Shown here: positions 52,194-61,455 of the stretch, one piece after another
Numbering within the stretch: position 1 is the stretch's first letter
Layout of the letters: each line of letters begins with the position of its first letter
Assembly: GCA_035534435.1 (NCBI GenBank)
Contig: DATLRX010000033.1
Span: 113,127 to 177,126 of the forward strand
Direction: 5' to 3'
Source of the DNA: Palsa-851 sp035534435
Lineage (GTDB): Bacteria > Chloroflexota > Dormibacteria > Aeolococcales > Aeolococcaceae
Length of the DNA stretch: 64,000 nt
The notes under the pieces: model-generated
The model's database searches: none
What the model saw: the letters and a program-made list of their open reading frames with translations, nothing else
What the model was told of the DNA's origin: nothing
Made by a program: the position numbers and the translations under genes

Positions 52194-52811
52194 TCAGCCT
52201 GCCGTTCTGACCTCGAGGAATACCACGCGAGTGTCATCGGTCTCGCCGGTCGATCCGCTGAGCGTGAGCTTCGCCTGCGGTTCCCACGTGCCTTCGGCGA
52301 GGCCCATCTCCTTCGCGAACTTCCCGACCGGATCGTACTCACCGCCGTCGCCGGATCCGTAACGGGCGGGAACGACGATGCTCGGTTCCACTGCGCTCAC
52401 GAGCTTGGCCGCATCCATGGCGCTGAGCGCGTCGCCGCCACCGACCGGGATGACGAGCACGTCGACGTGCCCGAGGCTGTCGATCTCATCCTCGGTGAGC
52501 TGGCGGCGCAGCCGGCCGGCGACCACCACCCGGATGTCGTCAACCGACACCCGCATCACCGTGGTCTCCCCGGCGGCGAGTCCCAGGATGCTGACGCCGC
52601 CGATCTCGAATTCGCCGGGACCGCACACCTCCTGGATCTCGCCATTGCGCGCGCGAAGCCGCTCCGGGTCTGTGGCGCCCTCCGTCAGGACGATGAGTCC
52701 GACAGTCCCCTTGGCGAGCCCGGGAAGCGTCGTCTGTGGTGGGTCGACGACGACGGTCATCTCCCGGCCTCGCAGACGGACGCATGAGTGCCCGTGGTAG
52801 GTCAGTTCCAT
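52194..52811 (-). CDS. MBL-fold-like protein (COG2220 type) without zinc ligands
   Basis: A 205-residue relative of UlaG/COG2220 metal-dependent hydrolases. It keeps MELTYHGHSCVRLRG at the start, CGPGEFEIGGVSILGLA, and VDVLVIPVGGGDALSAMDAAKLV. The HxHxDH motif is replaced (VLTEGATDPERL at about 41-52), and the later His positions are missing (ARYGSG instead of MHY). Zinc hydrolysis is therefore unlikely; a structural or sensing role is more probable. It is last in the run UPF0182, MBL, HtrA-like, this gene. Confidence 0.82.
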   Translation of the reverse strand: MELTYHGHSCVRLRGREMTVVVDPPQTTLPGLAKGTVGLIVLTEGATDPERLRARNGEIQEVCGPGEFEIGGVSILGLAAGETTVMRVSVDDIRVVVAGRLRRQLTEDEIDSLGHVDVLVIPVGGGDALSAMDAAKLVSAVEPSIVVPARYGSGDGGEYDPVGKFAKEMGLAEGTWEPQAKLTLSGSTGETDDTRVVFLEVRTAG

Positions 52812-52842
52812 TGGTAGCCTCCAGTGTGCCGCGTCGGCCGCT

Positions 52843-53916
52843 CTAGCCGCTCCCGACGACGAGCTCGAGGGTCTTGGTCGTCCCGTTCCGATAGATCGTG
52901 ATCGTGACCTGCTGGTCCGGCGCCAAACCGAGGACCGTCGGGTCGAAGGGATGCGTGGCGTCGAGCGTGGTGCTGCCGACCGCCGTGACGACATCGCCGG
53001 CGACCAGTCCCGCATTCGCGGCCGGTCCGCCGGTCGTGACGGACAGGATGAGCGCTCCAACCGGAACGCCTGCAGCCGCAGCGGTGGCCGGGTCGATCAC
53101 TTCGGAATCGGCGCCCAGGTTCGGCGCGGGTGTGCCCACGCCGCCGCCGGAGGCGCTGGAGACGAGGCCGGACGCGGCGCTCATCGACAGGGCGACCACG
53201 CCTGGTGCGGAACCCGCGGCGTCGACGACCACACCGATCACGTCTCCGGCGCCGTTCAGCAACGGCGCACCGTCCTGCCTCGGGTCAGGCGTGGCATCGA
53301 CGGTGAGCACGCCACGCAGCACGGGCTCGCCGTCGGCGAGTATCGCGGTGATGCCCACCGAGCTGATCGTCCCCGTGCTCAGGGTCACCGCCGAGAACGG
53401 CGAGTGTGCCACCGCGATGGCGAGGTCGCCGACGCGCGGCGCGACCGTCGCGAAGGCGAGGGGCGTCAGGCTCTTCGCGCCCACTGCCTGGAGCAGGACG
53501 ACGCCCGAGTTCGGGTCCGCCTTCACGATCGTCGCCGGGTAGCTGTGCCCGCTCGCTGTCGCGATACGGAGCGTCGCGGCGCCTTTGATGGCATGGATGC
53601 TCGTGACCACGAGCCCGTTCGCCGACACCACGAACCCGTTGACGAGCCCCGTGGGACCGGCGATGAGGGATCCCACGGTGAGGGGCTGCGTCAGCACCTC
53701 GACCACGGAGACCGACTTGGCCTGCGCGATCGCCCCCGCGGTGAGGGTGTCGCCGCTGCTGCCGGAGCCGACGACGTTCTGGACGATGACCCGTTCGACC
53801 GGACCGAAGCGCGCGTAGATGCCCCAGGCAGCAAGGCCGCCCCCGACCAGCCCGATGACAGAGCTCAGCACCACGGCTGCGATCAGCCGTTCGCGCGGCC
53901 GGGCGGCCGTCGTCAT
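52843..53916 (-). CDS. Membrane-anchored HtrA-like pseudoprotease with PDZ domain
   Basis: A 357-residue protein with an HtrA layout: transmembrane anchor (about 11-33), trypsin-like domain (70-245) and PDZ domain (260-350). His108 (VVTSIHAI) is kept, but the catalytic Asp is Gly138 (DPNSGVVLL) and the Ser is Asp214 (PDPRQDGAPLL where NPGNSGGPL is expected). It should not cleave peptides; a binding or scaffold role is likely. The ATG overlaps the MBL hydrolase stop as ATGA, so the two are coupled. An active HtrA is encoded at 43000. Confidence 0.85.
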   Translation of the reverse strand: MTTAARPRERLIAAVVLSSVIGLVGGGLAAWGIYARFGPVERVIVQNVVGSGSSGDTLTAGAIAQAKSVSVVEVLTQPLTVGSLIAGPTGLVNGFVVSANGLVVTSIHAIKGAATLRIATASGHSYPATIVKADPNSGVVLLQAVGAKSLTPLAFATVAPRVGDLAIAVAHSPFSAVTLSTGTISSVGITAILADGEPVLRGVLTVDATPDPRQDGAPLLNGAGDVIGVVVDAAGSAPGVVALSMSAASGLVSSASGGGVGTPAPNLGADSEVIDPATAAAAGVPVGALILSVTTGGPAANAGLVAGDVVTAVGSTTLDATHPFDPTVLGLAPDQQVTITIYRNGTTKTLELVVGSG

Positions 53917-54851
53917 CCGGCGGGTGCCGTCGCCCTTCGGCTGAGGTAGCGGACGATGCCGGCGGCGTTGCTGTGGACGCCGTTCAGGATCTCGGCCTTC
54001 TCACGAGACGCGGCCGGGAGCGTCTCCGGGTCGAGCGCGAACGCTTCGGCGAGCGCGGCTGCGACGTCATCGATGCCGGCGTCGGCGGCGTGCTCGATGA
54101 CCCCCTCCGCCACCTCCACCCAGCTGTGAAGCATCTCCTCCGCCTCGGCGAGCGTCGCGGCGGGGTCGGCGACCGGGCCGTAGTGCGTCAGCACGAGTTG
54201 CTGTGGACGGATCTCCGCGAAACGGCGGAGGCTGTGCGTCGCCTGCTCGAGGTCGAAGTCCGGCGGCGGTGTCGCGGGTCGCAGTACCCCGAGATCCGGG
54301 AGCAGCACTCCGACGGCGTCTCCGACGAGCAGGGTCCCGGTCTGCTCGTCGAGGACCGCATGGTGGTGCTTGGCGTGCCCCGGCGAATCCACGAGCGTGA
54401 GCCGGCGCCCATTGCCCACGTCGATGCGGAACCCGTCTCCGGCGGCGATGAGCCGGTTCTCGGGAACCGCCGTCATCCTGCCGTAGAGCGAGTCGAGCAG
54501 CGGCCCATAGACACGGGACGCGCTGTCGATGAGCTTGGTCGGATCGACGAGGTGGCGCGCCCCCCGCTCGTGCACGACGACGGTCGCATTCGGAAAGTCC
54601 CCGGCAAGGTCACCGACGGCGCCGGCATGGTCGAGGTGGATGTGCGTGACGATGATCCAGCGGAGGTCGGCCGGTCCGAGCCCGAGAGCTTCGAGGGCCG
54701 CATGCACCGCGGGAACGCTCGACTGCGAGCCGGTCTCGATCAGCGCCGGCATCGGCCCCTCAACGAGGAAACCGGCGGTCAGCTGATCCATGCCACCGAG
54801 CAGGGTGTCGAGCTGATGGATGCCCGGTGCGATGACGACGGCCTCGCTCAC
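53913..54851 (-). CDS. MBL-fold metallo-hydrolase with intact zinc motif
   Basis: A 312-residue hydrolase. The zinc-binding THIHLDHAG motif (about 69-77), the second His in VDSPGHAKHHHAVL, the Asp in LLVGDAVGV and the late His in LVLTHYGPVAD are all in place. Residues beyond 230 form a helical C-terminal extension. It resembles hydroxyacylglutathione hydrolase/lactonase-type enzymes; substrate unknown. GTG start. 13 bp after the UPF0182 gene. Confidence 0.87.
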   Translation of the reverse strand: MSEAVVIAPGIHQLDTLLGGMDQLTAGFLVEGPMPALIETGSQSSVPAVHAALEALGLGPADLRWIIVTHIHLDHAGAVGDLAGDFPNATVVVHERGARHLVDPTKLIDSASRVYGPLLDSLYGRMTAVPENRLIAAGDGFRIDVGNGRRLTLVDSPGHAKHHHAVLDEQTGTLLVGDAVGVLLPDLGVLRPATPPPDFDLEQATHSLRRFAEIRPQQLVLTHYGPVADPAATLAEAEEMLHSWVEVAEGVIEHAADAGIDDVAAALAEAFALDPETLPAASREKAEILNGVHSNAAGIVRYLSRRATAPAG

Positions 54852-54864
54852 AGTCAGGCCCCGC

Positions 54865-57800
54865 CTACGGCTTGGGCGTGGGGCTGGAGCCGGCCTGCTG
54901 GGCGAGCAGCGCCTGGAGAGCCTTCAGGTCGCTCTGGAGTTTCGCCTCCGCCACGCCGTAGGCGGTGAAGTTGCCCGACATGAGCGCTGTCTCGGCCGCC
55001 GTGTTGTCCGCGACGATCTGAGCGTCGAGCGCCAGGATCTGCTGCTGGATCGAGCCGGTCGGAGACGGCGTGGGCGTGGTACCCGGGCTCGGCGACGGTG
55101 CCGGCGACCCGGACGGCGTTGGCGACGGTGACGGCGTGCCGGTCCCCGGGTTGCTCAGGCCCGGTATCGGCTGGTTGATGTTGAGCAGGTTCTGCAGCGC
55201 GGCGCTGAAGGACGTCCCCTCGGCGACCCCGTTCTGCGTGCCGACGATCACCTCCTGCAGCTGCGGGAACGCGGTGCCGCTGTTGGCCGCCGCGGTGACG
55301 TAGAACGGCCGGATGTACAGGAAGGAGTCGTTGTTGAACGGCAGGACGATCACGTTGCCGAGAGTCACCTGCGAACCGTGCTGGTTGAGCAGCGTGATCT
55401 GCGAGCTGATCGTCGGATTGGTGTTGATGTTGTTGTCGAACTGGAGAGGCCCGAGCACGTTGTCGGCGTTGTTGAGGCGTACGGAGACAAGCTTCGGTTC
55501 GTTCGTGCTCGTGTAGTCGCATTCCGCGGCGAGCCACGCGGTCATGTTGTTCGCGGAGGTTCCGCCACCGCTCGCGCCCGGCGAGAAGGTCTGCAGCAGC
55601 ACGAACTGCGGGCTGTTCGTGCCAGGCAGCGTCGCCTCGACGTAGTAGGCCCTCGTGGCCTGGTTCGTCCCGTTGAGGCTCTCCTGCGCGATGTTGAACA
55701 GGTCGCTGCCGTTGTAGAAGACCGACGGGCTGGTGATGTGCACCTGCGCGTACGCCTGCGCCTGGTCGTTGAAGTAGTCCTCGGGGTAACGGAGATGCGA
55801 CCGGAGGTACTGCGACATCTGGCTCAACGGCGTGAGCAGCCCCGGGTAGATCGCGTTCCACGCGGCGGTGATCGGCTCGTTCATGTCGACCGCGTACAGC
55901 GTGATCGCGCAGGTCTTCGCGTCGATGACCGCCTTCACCGCGTTGCGCATGTAGGAGGTGCCGTCGCTCTGCTGATACGACTCGGGGAACAGCGATGTCT
56001 TGACATACGCGTCCGCGATCCACATGAGGTGACCGGTCTCAGGATCGACGACGACGTACGGGTCGCCGTCGACCGTGAGGAACGGCGCCAGCGAAGTGAT
56101 TCGGGTGCTGATCTGCCGGTTGACCAGCGCGCGGCTGTTCGCCGTCAGGGAGTTGTTGAGGAAGAGGTTGAACCCGCCGAAATCCTGGAGCGAGAGGGCG
56201 AGCTTGTCGATCGGGTTGGCAATCGGGATCCCGACCTCGGTCGTGTCGGCGTGGACGGTGCTGTCTCCGCTCCCGGATGGATAGTTGAACTCTGGTTGCG
56301 TCGTCCCGGAGACGACATTCTGGGTGGTGTCGAGCCCGCAGTAGATGCTCGGGTCGGCGGTCGTCGAGTTGTTGAAGGAGAGGTCGGGAGGCGAGCCCGC
56401 GGTGACCTGGGTCATCGGCTGCTGCCCGACAAGCACCTGCGGCTTGCCCTCGCCGCCCACTGCATTCACGGAGACGGCCGTGACGCCGTACCCATGTGTG
56501 TATGTCAGCGAGGTGTTGACAAACGACGCGTTCGGGACGTCCGATTCGGCGATCTCGCGCGGTCCCAGCATCACCTCGACGTCGTTGCCGGTGACGGCGG
56601 CGGGGTACCGGTCCACGGTGATCGTGGAGTAGGTCTGGTAGCTGCGGCTGCGGTCGACCTGCGCGAGCGTGTCGGGAAGCTGGGTCGGATCCTGGATGCG
56701 AACGTTCTGCAGGGTGCCGAGGTCGGATTCGAGGTCGCTGAGCGTCGGGGCGTGGGGCGTCCCGAAGCTGCGGCTCTCCACTTGCGGGCTCGATCCGCCG
56801 CTCTCGATGGCCCAGGCATAGCGGCTGGTGGTCAGGTAGTCGCCGATCGTCGGGATCTGGGCCGACTGCTCGTTCGGACCGACGCTTGTCGCCTGATAGA
56901 CGGCAGCCGGCACACCCTGCGTCAGCCCGGCAACGACGAGCCAGCCGCCCAGCATCGATGCGAATGCGATCGCCGTCCCGGTCGATGCTCTGCGCCAGCG
57001 TGTCACCAGGAGCGCCACCGTCGCGATCGCCAGCACGAGAGCGAGAACCTGGAGGAACCCGAGCACAGGCTGGATGACCGCACGCTGCGTCGCATCGAGC
57101 CCGACATATGGCGTGCCGCTGGTCCCGGTCCCGGTGGCGTGGCTGCTCGTCGCAAGGTGGTACACGCCGAAATGCGCTCCCGCGGCGGCGAGCAGGAAGA
57201 TCCCTGCCAACCCGATCGCCCCGGTGATCAGGGCCACGCGCAGCGCATCCTCGGGCGAGCGCCCTGGCGGTGGCTCGAGCGGGAGTGGAAGCTCCTCGGG
57301 AGCGTTCATCACAGTGATCGACACGAAGGCCATCGCGATCGAGCCGAGCACCCCGAGAATCACCCCGCCCCAGAGCAGGCCCATGAAATCGTCGATCGCG
57401 GGGAGCGTGAAGACAAAGAACGAGAAATCGAGGTGGAACACCGGGTCGGTCGCCCCGAAGGGCACCGAGTGCATCCACACGAGGATGTCCCGCCACTCCC
57501 CGGACAGCGTCGAGCCACCGATGATGCCAGCGAGCGCCGCGATCGCGAGACCGCTCCAGAGCACGATCCTCCGGCCGCGCCGGTCGAGGTTGCCCGCCGA
57601 CATCGACCAGCCGATCGCGCTGGCGCCGACGAGGATCGCGACGATCGCGAACCCCACGAAGAACAGCACGACGTGTGCGACGAACGGGGTCCAGAAGACG
57701 TTCGTGTGCCCGACGCTCTTGTAATAGAGGTAGTCGGCACGCAATCCCAGCAGCCACCGAGCCAGGGCGAGGATCACGATGATCGCCACCACGATGCTGA

Positions 57801-57903
57801 TGACGACGATCCGGCGGCGGAGCTGCCCGGGCGGCCGGACGATGCGCGGCCGTCCCCGCCGGCGGGCGAAGATCTGCTCGGGATCGAAGCCGAAGGCGCT
57901 CAT
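54865..57903 (-). CDS. UPF0182 family large membrane protein
   Basis: A 1012-residue protein of COG1615, found in Actinobacteria, Chloroflexota and Cyanobacteria, function unknown. About seven helices occupy the first 340 residues (for example VVISIVVAIIVILALARWLL and YKSVGHTNVFWTPFVAHVVL), followed by a large extracellular domain to about 930. The C-terminus has a Ser/Pro/Thr-rich low-complexity linker (PSPTPSGSPAPSPSPGTTP) and a final coiled helix (about 960-1000). The domain includes FFNDQAQAYAQVHITSPSVFYN, typical of the family. First of four genes running toward pyrG. Confidence 0.9.
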   Translation of the reverse strand: MSAFGFDPEQIFARRRGRPRIVRPPGQLRRRIVVISIVVAIIVILALARWLLGLRADYLYYKSVGHTNVFWTPFVAHVVLFFVGFAIVAILVGASAIGWSMSAGNLDRRGRRIVLWSGLAIAALAGIIGGSTLSGEWRDILVWMHSVPFGATDPVFHLDFSFFVFTLPAIDDFMGLLWGGVILGVLGSIAMAFVSITVMNAPEELPLPLEPPPGRSPEDALRVALITGAIGLAGIFLLAAAGAHFGVYHLATSSHATGTGTSGTPYVGLDATQRAVIQPVLGFLQVLALVLAIATVALLVTRWRRASTGTAIAFASMLGGWLVVAGLTQGVPAAVYQATSVGPNEQSAQIPTIGDYLTTSRYAWAIESGGSSPQVESRSFGTPHAPTLSDLESDLGTLQNVRIQDPTQLPDTLAQVDRSRSYQTYSTITVDRYPAAVTGNDVEVMLGPREIAESDVPNASFVNTSLTYTHGYGVTAVSVNAVGGEGKPQVLVGQQPMTQVTAGSPPDLSFNNSTTADPSIYCGLDTTQNVVSGTTQPEFNYPSGSGDSTVHADTTEVGIPIANPIDKLALSLQDFGGFNLFLNNSLTANSRALVNRQISTRITSLAPFLTVDGDPYVVVDPETGHLMWIADAYVKTSLFPESYQQSDGTSYMRNAVKAVIDAKTCAITLYAVDMNEPITAAWNAIYPGLLTPLSQMSQYLRSHLRYPEDYFNDQAQAYAQVHITSPSVFYNGSDLFNIAQESLNGTNQATRAYYVEATLPGTNSPQFVLLQTFSPGASGGGTSANNMTAWLAAECDYTSTNEPKLVSVRLNNADNVLGPLQFDNNINTNPTISSQITLLNQHGSQVTLGNVIVLPFNNDSFLYIRPFYVTAAANSGTAFPQLQEVIVGTQNGVAEGTSFSAALQNLLNINQPIPGLSNPGTGTPSPSPTPSGSPAPSPSPGTTPTPSPTGSIQQQILALDAQIVADNTAAETALMSGNFTAYGVAEAKLQSDLKALQALLAQQAGSSPTPKP

Positions 57904-57948
57904 TGGCTCATCGAGTGTACAAGCGGAGCAACGGCCCGCCGCCCGAGA

Positions 57949-58242
57949 TCAGCGGCGTTGGAGGAGCAACCGGACGTCGAAGGGATCACGCCGGCGGCGC
58001 ACCCTGCGTGAGACCTCGGGACGGATCTGCACCATGTATGGCTCCTGCTGGCGCAGCACCTCCTCGATGGCGTCCGCGATGAGCATTCCGGTATGGACGG
58101 TGGGGACACGCTCGCTGAGCGCCTCGGCCATCCGCTCGGTGACCTCGGTGAGATTGAGCTCATGCGCCTGCTCGAGCACGTCGAGGCAGTCGTCGAGGCG
58201 CCGCAGGCGGAGGCGCCGATCCTCGCCGTCCATGGATGTCAT
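57949..58242 (-). CDS. Small conserved protein of unknown function
   Basis: A 97-residue, strongly charged, helix-rich protein with no signal or membrane segment. It starts MTSMDGEDRRLRLRRLDDCL and ends in a basic QLLLQRR-like tail (DVRLLLQRR). It lies between uvrA (44 bp upstream) and the UPF0182 gene (45 bp downstream) on the same strand. I do not recognise it. Confidence 0.5.
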   Translation of the reverse strand: MTSMDGEDRRLRLRRLDDCLDVLEQAHELNLTEVTERMAEALSERVPTVHTGMLIADAIEEVLRQQEPYMVQIRPEVSRRVRRRRDPFDVRLLLQRR

Positions 58243-58286
58243 CGCCTCACCACGTTAGCGCACCAGCATCAATCGCGGCGCACGAA

Positions 58287-61205
58287 TCAGGTGGAGACGG
58301 GGACACGCCTCCGCGGGCGCGGCTTCGTCACACGGGACCCGGTGACTCTGGCCACCTCGGTCCGTGGCGCGGGAAGCATGCGAGCCAGGTACTCGCCGGT
58401 CGCGCTCCGCGGGTTGGCCGCGACCTCCTCCGGCGTGCCCGACGCGACGATCTCGCCGCCGCCGTCGCCACCACCCGGGCCGAGGTCGATGATGTGATCC
58501 GCCGTCTTCAGGACATCGAGGTTGTGCTCGATGACGATCACGGTGTTGCCGGCATCGACCAGGCGATGGAGGACGTTGAGCAGCTTCTCGACGTCCGCGA
58601 AGTGGAGGCCGGTCGTCGGTTCATCGAGGATGTACATCGTGCTGCCGGTGTCGCGGCGCGACAGCTCGGTGCTGAGCTTGACCCGCTGCGCCTCACCGCC
58701 ACTGAGCTGCGTGGCCGGCTGACCAAGGCGGATATACCCGAGGCCGACATCCTGCAGCGTGCGCATGCGCCGGAGGATCGACGGCTGGTTCTCGAACAGC
58801 ACGGCGGCTTCGTCGACCGTCATCTCCAGCACGTCGGCGATGCTCTTGCCGCGGAACTTCACCTCGAGTGCCTCACGGTTGTAGCGGCGACCCTTGCACA
58901 CGTCGCAGGCGACGTAGATGTCCGGGAGGAAGTGCATCTCGATCTTGATCATGCCGTCGCCTGCGCACGACTCACAGCGGCCGCCCGCGACGTTGAAGGA
59001 GAACCGTCCGGGCTTGTACCCGCGAATCTTCGCCTCGGGCAACTTCGCGAAGAGGTCGCGGATGTCGGTGAAGACACCGACATACGTGGCCGGATTGCTC
59101 CGCGGCGTCCGCCCGATCGGCGACTGGTCGACGTCGATCACCTTGTCGATAAGCCCGATGCCCTCGACGCGGTCGTGGGCGCCCGGACGGTGCTTCGCTC
59201 GATACAGCGACTGCGCGAGCCGGCGATACAGGATGTCGTTGACCAGCGTGCTCTTGCCGCTGCCGCTCACACCTGCAACGCAGATGAACGAGCCGAGCGG
59301 GAACGCCGCGTCGACGTTGCGCAGGTTGTTGGCTCGCGCACCGCGCACGACGATGCTCTTCCCGGACGCGGGACGGCGGATGAGCGGGAGCGGGATGCTC
59401 CGCTCGCCGCGGAGGAACTGCCCGGTGATGCTGCCGGGGCTGGCGAGGATGTCGTCGACCGTCCCGGACGCCATGACGAGACCACCGTGCTCACCTGCGC
59501 CCGGCCCGATGTCGACGACCCAGTCGGCGGCACGGATCGTCTCCTCGTCGTGTTCGACGACCAGCAACGTGTTGCCGATGTCGCGAAGCGCGATGAGCGT
59601 GCGGATCAGCTTGTGGTTGTCGCGCTGGTGCAGGCCGATCGACGGCTCGTCGAGGATGTAGAGGACGCCCATCAACTTGCTCCCGATCTGGGTCGCGAGC
59701 CGGATGCGCTGCGCTTCGCCGCCGGACAGCGTCGCGGCGCCGCGATCGATGGTGATGTAGTCGAGACCCACGTCGTGCAGGAAACCGAGCCGCTCCTTGA
59801 TCTCCTTGATCACCTGGCGCGCGATCGTCTGCTCACGGTCGCTGAGCCGCAGCTTGTCCAGACGGAGCAACGCCGCGCTGATGCTGTGCTTGCAGAGCTC
59901 CGCGATGTTCATGCCGTCGATGGTCACCGCGAGGTACTCGGGCTTGAGCCGCGCGCCGTTGCAGGTGGGGCACGCCTTCTGCATCATCAGGCGCTCGATC
60001 TCCTGCTTCACCCACTCCGACTCGGTCTCGCGGTAGCGGCGCTGCAGGTTGTTGATCACGCCTTCATACCCGGCCTCGAAACTGCGCGACTGACCGCTGT
60101 GCGAGACGTAGCGCATCCGCACCGTCTCGTCCTTCGGGAGGCCATAAAGAATCGTGCGGCGTTCCTTGGGATCGAGCTCGCTCCACGGGACGTTGAGCGG
60201 GATCTTGAACCGCCGGCAGACGGTCTCGAGGACCTCCATCATCCAGTGCTGCGACGGCCCGCGCGTCCATCCGGACAGCGCCCCCTCATCAATGCTCAGG
60301 GACGGATCGGGAACGACCGCATCCGGGTCGACCTCGAGCCGGACTCCGAGTCCCGTGCATGCCGGGCACGCACCGTGCGGATTGTTGAACGAGAAGTTGC
60401 GCGGTGCGGGCTCCTCCATCGAGATGCCGCAGTAGACGCAGGCGTAGTCCTCGGAGAACAGCATCTCCTGCATGCCCGACTCGGGGTCCGCGGGGATGAG
60501 CAGGATCAGCCCATCGCTGAGCTTCGACGCCTGCTCGAGCGACTCGTGGAGTCGCGACTGCAACTCGGGTCCGATGATGATCCGGTCGACGACGACCTCG
60601 ATGTCGTGCTTGAACTTCTTGTCGAGCGTGATCGGATCGGCGAGATCATGGAGCTCACCGTCGACACGCACGCGAACATAGCCGAGTCGCTTCGCCTCGT
60701 CGAAGACGTCGCGATGCTCGCCCTTGCGGCCCTGCACCATCGGCGCGGTGATGAGCAGCCGGGTTCCCTCCGGCAGGAGCAGCACCTGGTCCGAGATCTG
60801 TTCGATCGACTGCTTGCTGATCTCCCGTCCGCAGTTCGGGCAGTGCGGATGGCCGATTCGCGCGTACAGCAGACGGAGGTAGTCGTAGATCTCCGTGACC
60901 GTGCCGACCGTCGAACGCGGGTTCCTGCTCGTGCCCTTCTGATCGATGGAGATTGCGGGGCTCAGCCCCTCGATGTGGTCGACGTCGGGTTTCTCCATCT
61001 GGCCGAGGAACTGGCGCGCGTACGCGCTCAATGACTCGACGTAACGACGCTGTCCTTCGGCATAGACGGTGTCGAACGCCAGCGACGACTTGCCACTTCC
61101 CGACAACCCCGTGATCACGATGAGCTTGTCGCGCGGCAGCGTCAGGTCGATGTTCTTGAGGTTGTGCTCGCGCGCACCGCGAATGATGATCTGGTCGTTG
61201 GGCAT
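58287..61205 (-). CDS. uvrA: Excinuclease ABC subunit A
   Basis: DNA-damage recognition ATPase of nucleotide excision repair. The 972-residue protein has two ABC modules (Walker A GLSGSGKSSLAF at about residue 31 and GVSGSGKSTLVND later; signatures LSGGEAQRIRLA and LSGGEAQRVKLS) and paired CxxC zinc modules (CPNC, CPTC, CESC, CDVC). The ATG at 61205 opens MPNDQIIIRGAREHNLKNID, the conserved start; an ATG 38 codons upstream would read through the SOS box. The SOS box lies about 96 bp upstream. Confidence 0.97.
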   Translation of the reverse strand: MPNDQIIIRGAREHNLKNIDLTLPRDKLIVITGLSGSGKSSLAFDTVYAEGQRRYVESLSAYARQFLGQMEKPDVDHIEGLSPAISIDQKGTSRNPRSTVGTVTEIYDYLRLLYARIGHPHCPNCGREISKQSIEQISDQVLLLPEGTRLLITAPMVQGRKGEHRDVFDEAKRLGYVRVRVDGELHDLADPITLDKKFKHDIEVVVDRIIIGPELQSRLHESLEQASKLSDGLILLIPADPESGMQEMLFSEDYACVYCGISMEEPAPRNFSFNNPHGACPACTGLGVRLEVDPDAVVPDPSLSIDEGALSGWTRGPSQHWMMEVLETVCRRFKIPLNVPWSELDPKERRTILYGLPKDETVRMRYVSHSGQSRSFEAGYEGVINNLQRRYRETESEWVKQEIERLMMQKACPTCNGARLKPEYLAVTIDGMNIAELCKHSISAALLRLDKLRLSDREQTIARQVIKEIKERLGFLHDVGLDYITIDRGAATLSGGEAQRIRLATQIGSKLMGVLYILDEPSIGLHQRDNHKLIRTLIALRDIGNTLLVVEHDEETIRAADWVVDIGPGAGEHGGLVMASGTVDDILASPGSITGQFLRGERSIPLPLIRRPASGKSIVVRGARANNLRNVDAAFPLGSFICVAGVSGSGKSTLVNDILYRRLAQSLYRAKHRPGAHDRVEGIGLIDKVIDVDQSPIGRTPRSNPATYVGVFTDIRDLFAKLPEAKIRGYKPGRFSFNVAGGRCESCAGDGMIKIEMHFLPDIYVACDVCKGRRYNREALEVKFRGKSIADVLEMTVDEAAVLFENQPSILRRMRTLQDVGLGYIRLGQPATQLSGGEAQRVKLSTELSRRDTGSTMYILDEPTTGLHFADVEKLLNVLHRLVDAGNTVIVIEHNLDVLKTADHIIDLGPGGGDGGGEIVASGTPEEVAANPRSATGEYLARMLPAPRTEVARVTGSRVTKPRPRRRVPVST

Positions 61206-61300
61206 TGACCGTCTAGCGTACCCAAGTGGTGTCTCCGGCCAACCGGCCCCTTCGACCACATCGCGCTCGGACAGGTCGTGGGACATGGGCGAGAGCATAC

Positions 61301-61314
61301 CAAACATATGTTCG
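61301..61314 (-). promoter_or_regulatory. SOS (LexA) box upstream of uvrA
   Basis: On the minus strand CGAACATATGTTTG fits the Gram-positive/actinobacterial consensus CGAACRNRYGTTYG at every position. It lies 96 bp upstream of the uvrA start, inside the expected promoter. lexA is not in the window. Confidence 0.85.
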
Positions 61315-61455
61315 TACAATGCAACCGATCGCCGCTGGTCGGATTGATCCCTCTCCGGTTGATGGAGCCGGATCAGCGCGGGCTGGGGGGCCGGGAGGTC
61401 TCACGTCGACCCGCCAGCGCCATGAGGGTCGCGAGCAGGGGCGGAAAGGCTCGCG

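Noticed and set aside
61206..61319. N-terminal extension of UvrA from ATG at 61319
   Set aside because: It would place the SOS box inside the coding region and adds 38 residues absent from the family.
61206..61455. Extra small gene in the 250-bp gap between uvrA and clpC
   Set aside because: No open frame has convincing start, ribosome binding site and composition; the gap holds the uvrA promoter with its SOS box and the clpC 3' flank.
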